DNA of 64,000 nucleotides from Tigriopus japonicus (Eukaryota; Arthropoda; Copepoda; Harpacticoida; Harpacticidae): the NCBI GenBank assembly GCA_010645155.1, contig CM021315.1:3984928-4048927 (forward strand), given 5' to 3'. The notes beneath the pieces were generated by a model, which saw only the letters and a program-made list of their open reading frames with translations, was not told where the DNA came from and searched no databases. This document shows, one piece after another, positions 58,253 to 64,000 of the stretch. Position 1 is the first letter of the stretch. Every line of letters begins with the position of its first letter. Position numbers and translations under genes: made by a program.

Positions 58253-58704
58253 TAGGGATGGGTCTGGATCGGCCACGAGCCAATTCAGTATCGGATCGGA
58301 TCGGTTCTGAGGTCGGCTCGTCGTGAGTCGGATCCAAAACCCCAGGAACCAATCCGAAGTCGGAACCGATCGATCTCTAACGAGCCGACGATTAAGATTC
58401 GGATAAAAGTTATTTGGAAACTCAATTTTATCTTTCTTCATAACATTTTTTCCCTTACCTTCCAAAAGATGCGTTTTTTCTAAAAAGAAATATCACATTT
58501 CAAAATTTGTCATTGATTTTAAAACCTGTGATAACAAGCACACTCATGTTAGGAATTCTTTCTAAAAAATCCTCCCTTTATGAGCCGGATCCAATCCGAT
58601 CAAGATTCAATTGTTTTTATTTCGGTTCAGAACCAAACCTATCCGATCCGAAAAGTCGCCGACCTTGACCCGACACTCAGAACCTTTGGCCCGACCCATC
58701 CCTA
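58253..58704. mobile_element. TIR element, TAGGGATGGGTC family, 452 bp
   Basis: Ends TAGGGATGGGTCTGG and, inverted, TAGGGATGGGTCGGG. The interior repeats GGATCGGATCGG and GTCGGCTCG in both orientations. No convincing 8-bp duplication; a TA duplication with a GGGATGGGTC terminus is an alternative. Confidence 0.6.
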
Positions 58705-58820
58705 TAAAAGATGTCTTTCTTGATTGCAAAAAATGGCAAAAGTTTGTTCAAAATCCAGAGTTTCCGTTGCAAAAATGTTGAACAATAATTTTTCCCAGGT
58801 TAAGATTAGCATTTAAAACT

Positions 58821-59090
58821 CTAAAATCGTACAAATTCATTGGCCTCTTTAATCTTCTCAGCCATATGTTGAACTATCGCCTCGGGCTCTTCGGTGCCCG
58901 CCATTGCCAGATTTAGTGTAGCCTTTAGCTTATCTGCAATGTTAACACATGCCAATTGGGCACGAAGCTGCTCATTCTCTTTCTCCTTTTGTTCTGTCTT
59001 TTTCTTCTCCATTTCAAGGGCCATTTCCAAACGGGCGATTTTTGTCTCGGGGCTCTCCGGTGTAAACAACATGCTCTCATCGCTCGACAT
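58821..59090 (-). CDS. Coiled-coil ORF, unrecognised (exon or small gene)
   Basis: ATG at 59090 reading leftwards, 89 codons to TAG. It starts MSSDESMLFTPESPETK and continues into a heptad-like, highly charged stretch (about residues 17-46) rich in Glu, Lys and Leu. The second half, with the segment ADKLKATLNLAMAGTEEPEA, looks helical. G and C are clearly higher than in the flanks. About 13 nt upstream of the ATG, on this strand, lies acatattttcag, a good acceptor, so a 5' non-coding exon is likely. I do not recognise the family. It could be a host gene exon or an accessory ORF of a decayed transposon. Confidence 0.45.
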   Translation of the reverse strand: MSSDESMLFTPESPETKIARLEMALEMEKKKTEQKEKENEQLRAQLACVNIADKLKATLNLAMAGTEEPEAIVQHMAEKIKEANEFVRF

Positions 59091-59350
59091 GCTGGATAGA
59101 TATCTGAAAATATGTTTCTTTTAACAACAAACTTGTTTTATGGCTGAGTAGTTTACTGTAATGTGAATCTGATTTTCAGCGCACGTTGTCTGAAATGAAT
59201 CCGAATCGGAATTCGAGATTCGTCAAATGTTTTAAGGAACATTTGTCGTGACGAATCTGATTCGAACGCTTGAATTTATGGGATTCGAACAGGATTTGGG
59301 TGGGGATCATTCTTTCTCTCCAAAATTTCCAAAACATGTTAAAACAATAG

Positions 59351-59545
59351 TACTCAGCTGGGACAGGAAATTTCGACCAATAAAACTGTCAAATTAGAAG
59401 AAATAAGAGGGAAATAAACTGTCCGAGTGACGAAAAAAGGTTTCATCAGACGAAAACAAGGTCTCCTTAGACAAAACAGGACGAAAAAAGTTCCCATTAG
59501 ACGAAAAAAGACAAAAAAAAGATTGAAGACGATTGAACGGAACAT
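59351..59545. mobile_element. Truncated relative of the GACGAATAAA family
   Basis: Begins GGGACAGGAAATTTCGACCA and continues with repeated AGACGAAAAAAG units, like the element at 62464-62983. The second terminus is not found. Confidence 0.5.
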
Positions 59546-62463
59546 GCATAAAGGTTGCTCAAGTGAACGTTAACGGGAAAAGGTTTGTCTGATTGTGCAA
59601 AAACGACAAAATCCAGAAACTTTAAAACAGGAAGTACCTAATGGGCAAGAAATGGTCAATGGTACATGTCAAAGTAAAAAAACCGGAAGAGTTAAAAAAT
59701 GCTTCTTGGTTAGTAGAGCTATACTTAAAATCAGATTTGCGATGTATCAATTGTTCTCATAACCAGAAAGCTTTTTCAATCCAAGTGTTGGATCTGTAGG
59801 GTCACCCTGATGTTCTTGTTGCGTTCGAAAGAATTGGGGTCTAGTCATCGGCCATTAAAAAACCAAGTTTTGATTCGCATAGCATTAGTTATATTGGTTT
59901 GTGGTCTTTGGTTTTATGTGTGCATTATTTCGTGACTTTGTCGTGATTCTTAATCGTGCCGTGTTTAACGTCGGTGAGTTCAATTTATGACATGACTTTT
60001 TTACCATTTTTTGCCTTATCTCTACCCCATTTTATTATATTTATTCTCATAAATCCTATGCATCTTTTTTATCCGAAATAGAAACCGTTTAAAATATCAA
60101 GACGCGTTTACGACTACCGCCCAGCACCCAAGAGACCAGAACCAAATTAACACCAAGTAACTCTACAATTGAATTTATAAGTATGGTCCGTATTTTGTTT
60201 ATGCAAAACCGCAACTGAAAATCAAATGATTACTTTGACCCAAGTTTTGGCGCTGAACTATCTTTTTAGTTTATATATGATTTGGCAATTAGGAATTATT
60301 GCCTCTCTATTTCATTCTAACTTGTCTATCTGGGCGAATACAATCAGTTATCCAAATCACTCAGAAGCCATAAGAGGCTTAAAATGGGAAATCTGTGATC
60401 AATAAACATAGAAGATTCTGATTCGAATTATGTTTCGAGGAATCCCAATTTGTTCCGCCATTTCTACGCGATAGAAGAAGAACATCTAATACTTACCAAC
60501 TAAAGGAGCAACTTAGTAAGCGTCGAGTATGTAAACGGAAAGTGATGTTCACGCAGCCGATTGGATGAATCCGATTATTCGCTTGTGAACTGGAAGGACC
60601 AAGTGAACAAAATTGAAGTTTACAAAGTTGGCAAAAAAGGGCAAAATCAGTAACAATATCAACCAACACAAAAAGCTAGCCTCGATACCAAAAAGTTGGA
60701 AAGGCTCAGGGCTCCTCTGTACAAACAGGTACACAACTCGACCAAAATTAGGGATTTTGACCATTAAGGTCGATCGACGTGCGAGCGGTGGATGAATGGT
60801 CTTTTAACCACGCTTTTAAGTCCAAAAAGAAGGTTCAAACGAATGTAAACATTACTGCCGCTGGCAAAATCAATCAGGGTTGCCAAAATATGCTGATCAC
60901 ATGTCACTACTATCGCCAAAGATTATAATAAATGATTTAACTTCAACAATCTGATTTGCTAAGGGTGATTTCAACTCTAATATGTGATGTTTTTTGAGGC
61001 TTTTAACATTTTATTTTAAATTCAATGAAAACTTGATGATTTCAATTTTCATAAGAACAATAAAGTGTTTTATTAAAACAACAGTGAACATACCTTGCCA
61101 TTTCTCCAACATAACAATAACTCACATAAGATAGCTCCTATGTACAGTCAAGGACATCTAGAATAGAGGTGGACTTTTCACGGCACGGCAAAACGGGCCG
61201 GAGGTGACCCAAATCAAGTGAAAGGCAAATATCGAATGCCAATTCAGCCGGAAATTTAGAGAAGCCTCTTTGGTCTTCTGGCTAATTTGGCTGGGCGAAC
61301 TGCCAAAGATGAGGCCTCTTCTAGATTAAGGGTTGCTTGATGCAACTGTTGCAATGTTCAAAATGACTTTAAGATGCTCACTGATTGGCCCCAAGAGCAA
61401 TCATTGGTTTGAATGTTATACAAAGGTGACTTAGCTTATTGTTTTGCCACACTTTAAGTCAGCTGGTCTGTCCTAATTTGTTGGTTCAAATATAATTAAT
61501 CTGAAGAAGACAACGTGCCACAGGATCCCTGAAGAGAGAAGATGAAAATCAAAAATGGTGACCAAAACAATCAGAATATTGTTAAGAACTTATTTTGCAA
61601 CATATTGGACAAAACCTGTCAATGTAAAGTGTAATGAGCTTTAAAGCCCTTTGTGAGTGTTCAAATAATTTGTCTGAAAATAGGATCCAGAATGGCATAA
61701 AGTTTTTTCTTAGTTTTGATTAGAAGATCACATAATCCAGCCTTTCTTCAAACTTTCAAGACACTACAATTGAGGCTTGTCAAGTAAAAAATCTGCTTGC
61801 TTTTTCGACTAATATCAATGAAGACCTTTTAAATAAAATCATTCAGACCGTAAATGTCTTTCAATAGTCTTAAAACACTACAAGATTGATTTTGTGTGCA
61901 GTTTTTCTGAGCTGCTGGAGACACCCTGAAGAAGTAAAACAAGCTCAGTTGTGCTATTCTTTTAAGTCGTGCAACAAAGTTCATGTGGCTCATAATTTAT
62001 AAAGAGTGTTTTAGTGTCTATTTTCCAATGCATCATCATTCCCTAGTCAGTGTGTTTTGTTTAATGTCTTGTGTAGTGTCTTAGAAAGCTCTCTAGGTGC
62101 TCAATGTTCTCATGAATATCAGAAGTGCGAGGCCGGCCTCTCAGAAAGCTAACTGAATGAAGGTAGATTTGAAGATTTAAACTTTTTTTGAGGATTATGA
62201 TAAAGTTACTTAAAGTGTAAATGTTATAAAAGTGTAGCCTGTCCAAAGTAATCTGTTCGTCTGAAGTCTCTTCATCGCTTGCGCAAGTCCAGAGTAGCTC
62301 TACTTTATTTCCGCGCCCTATTGTCTTCCTTCGCTCAGCTCTTGCTACCCTCGTTCGGTGTCGTCCTGCTTGAAAATGCCACGCAAATTCATCTTGAAAA
62401 TGGATTAGGAACCATATTTCCCCCGGAAATTCTCCCCCGGACTAAAACGCGGAGTTTTATCAC
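59546..62463. other. No recognised gene
   Basis: AT-rich, with short frames only; no domain, RNA gene or delimitable repeat recognised. Confidence 0.4.
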
Positions 62464-62983
62464 TAGAGACAGGAAGTTAAGACGAATAAAACTGTCAAAA
62501 TAGACGAAAAAAGACGAATAAAATTACCCGATTAGACGAATAAAGACGAATAAAAGAGCCCGATTTGACAAATAAAGACGAATAAAAGAGCCCGATTAGA
62601 CAAATAAAGACGAAGCAGATTTGCTGACATTAATTCTTCGAATAGTCAGATAGCCTTTTCAATCCAATTTTCTTTCTTTGTATCAGGAAACTCTACAAGT
62701 TAAAATGTAAGTGTGGATCATATTTTGTTGCCCAAGTTTTGGCGTTGAACTTTTTTAAGTGTCTATTTGATTCCAAATTTGAGAAAAAGCTTCAAATCTA
62801 AGAAATGTTCCAATCTTTGGCTAATAAGAAGAAAAAAGTCGAGTGAAATTGCCAGATTAGACGGAAAAAGACGAATAAAATCCAAATTAGACGAATAAAT
62901 TTGTCGCGACGAATAAGGGTAAAAAAGACGAATAAAGACGAAAAAAGACGAATAAGTTTATTCGTCTTAAGTTCCTGTCCTTA
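62464..62983. mobile_element. hAT-like non-autonomous element, GACGAATAAA family, 520 bp
   Basis: Ends TAGAGACAGGAAGTTAAGAC and, inverted, TAAGGACAGGAACTTAAGAC. Target duplication TTTATCAC (62456-62463) / TTCATCAC (62984-62991), 7 of 8. Both flanking regions inside are runs of AGACGAATAAA. Confidence 0.8.
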
Positions 62984-63543
62984 TTCATCACGCTCATTCA
63001 AGAAACAACTTGAACAACATAACGGCGTTTTTTTGAGCTTATCTGTTACCTGGCTTGAACAACTTACATAAATTTTGCTCATCCACGCCTTATCCTGAAC
63101 TTAATTAAGACATGGCAATCTTAATTGCTTATTAGAAATCGAGTTTTTTATGGGTTGTCACCTTGGCATAAATTCATGTTTCATCATTCAATCATGTAGA
63201 ATTGATGGTTTCATCTTCGAATTTCTTTTATTGTACGATCGTGTCATTGATTTCAGGACAATCTAAGTATGGGTAAGAGTTGTTCAAGTAGTGAATTTGC
63301 GTGTGGGTTAAGGTCCATATGCCATAAGATAGACTTGCACCTTATCATTATAATTGATATTGATGCAAACAAGTTGAAAATCTAGATTTCAGATCTAAGG
63401 AGGCATTACAAGTTTAGTGTTTTGCTTGAAAAATGCATTTTGTCATTCAAATATTCCAAAAGTGTATCCCAAACCGTTGTCTGAAAATCATTTTATTTAA
63501 ATTTAAGAATACTATGAGCTAGCATAAATACTGTAATGTATAA

Positions 63544-63734
63544 GGAAGCCAGAGTGGCCGCGCGTACTAATGCGTTCTTATAAGAGCCGAGGGTAAAAAA
63601 GTGCTTCCCCAGACGGCGTAGGTTCGAATCCTGTTGGGGATCGAATTGAAGCTGTCGGGAGAAATCCTTGTTTACAGGGAATCGCATTCCTTGTAGCGGT
63701 AGTAGAAAATCGGCAACAAACAAACAAAAAAAAG
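63544..63734 (+). mobile_element. tRNA-derived SINE, family 3 (Leu/Ser-tRNA-like head)
   Basis: Head GCCAGAGTGGCCGCGCGTAC with a B box GGTTCGAATCC at 63621 and a long variable-arm region, as in type II tRNAs. Tail AACAAACAAAC then poly(A). Flanked by TGTATAA (63537-63543 and 63735-63741). No intact acceptor stem, so not a functional tRNA. Confidence 0.75.
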
Positions 63735-64000
63735 TGTATAATTCATCATATACGTATAATGTATTTGTGGTCAAGGATGCCTAAATATCCAATTTTTGAC
63801 TATTTTCCAACGTGGTCCTAAGTTTGACACACAAGGACTTTTAATTTGGCATAACCTTCTTTGCTTCTCTTCAGAACTTCATGATTTGAATTGTTATAGA
63901 ATTTCATGAAAGACAAGTCTAACCTAGATATAAGAACATTCAACAGGAAAATATATCTTGATATCAAGTAAGATACATAGTGAAAGACTAGTCAGTTTTA

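Noticed and set aside
63544..63640. Functional Leu/Ser tRNA gene
   Set aside because: No matching acceptor stem, and it is followed by a SINE body, a poly(A) tail and a short direct repeat.

Overview
The window is eukaryotic nuclear DNA, AT-rich outside the exons, with small exons, GT-AG introns of 0.07 to 8.5 kb and many short non-autonomous transposons. Animal-specific protein families (a FMRFamide-receptor-type GPCR, an alpha-1,4-glycosyltransferase of the Gb3-synthase type, a secreted C-type lectin with a peritrophin-type chitin-binding domain) and stretches of the arthropod pentamer TTAGG point to an arthropod. A crustacean such as a copepod is my guess; the sequence alone does not prove it.

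Layout. 1-15,878: no gene recognised; four short TIR elements with 8-bp target duplications (4235-4532, 8787-9628, 10545-11606, 12383-12847) and a few weak open frames. 15,879-35,408 (+): five exons of a class A neuropeptide GPCR, from the start of the TM3 region to the C-terminus; the exon(s) for the N-terminus, TM1 and TM2 were not found. All four introns are phase 2. 36,971-39,680 (+): a complete four-exon A4GALT-like glycosyltransferase of 375 codons; all three introns are phase 1. 44,680-56,153 (+): a complete six-exon secreted protein of 240 codons (signal peptide, C-type lectin domain, type-2 chitin-binding domain). Its 7.8-kb third intron is largely transposon-derived. 56,154-64,000: no complete gene recognised; one minus-strand coiled-coil ORF (58,821-59,090), a possible decayed coding stretch, a tRNA-derived SINE and further TIR elements.

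I see no operon-like link between the three genes. The GPCR would act in neuropeptide signalling at the plasma membrane, the glycosyltransferase in Golgi glycan synthesis, and the lectin in extracellular carbohydrate or chitin recognition.

The least ordinary aspect is the mobile DNA. About a dozen hAT-like miniature elements can be delimited by TIRs, most with 8-bp direct repeats. Four of them (TIRs starting TAGAG/TAGGG) share a near-palindromic target close to YTSATSAY. Many have interiors built from one family-specific short motif repeated again and again. One is a 1,275-bp fold-back with arms of about 590 bp; another carries 27 perfect copies of a 10-bp unit. All calls come from reading the sequence by eye; exon joins rest on splice consensus, phase agreement and family motifs, not on transcripts or searches.
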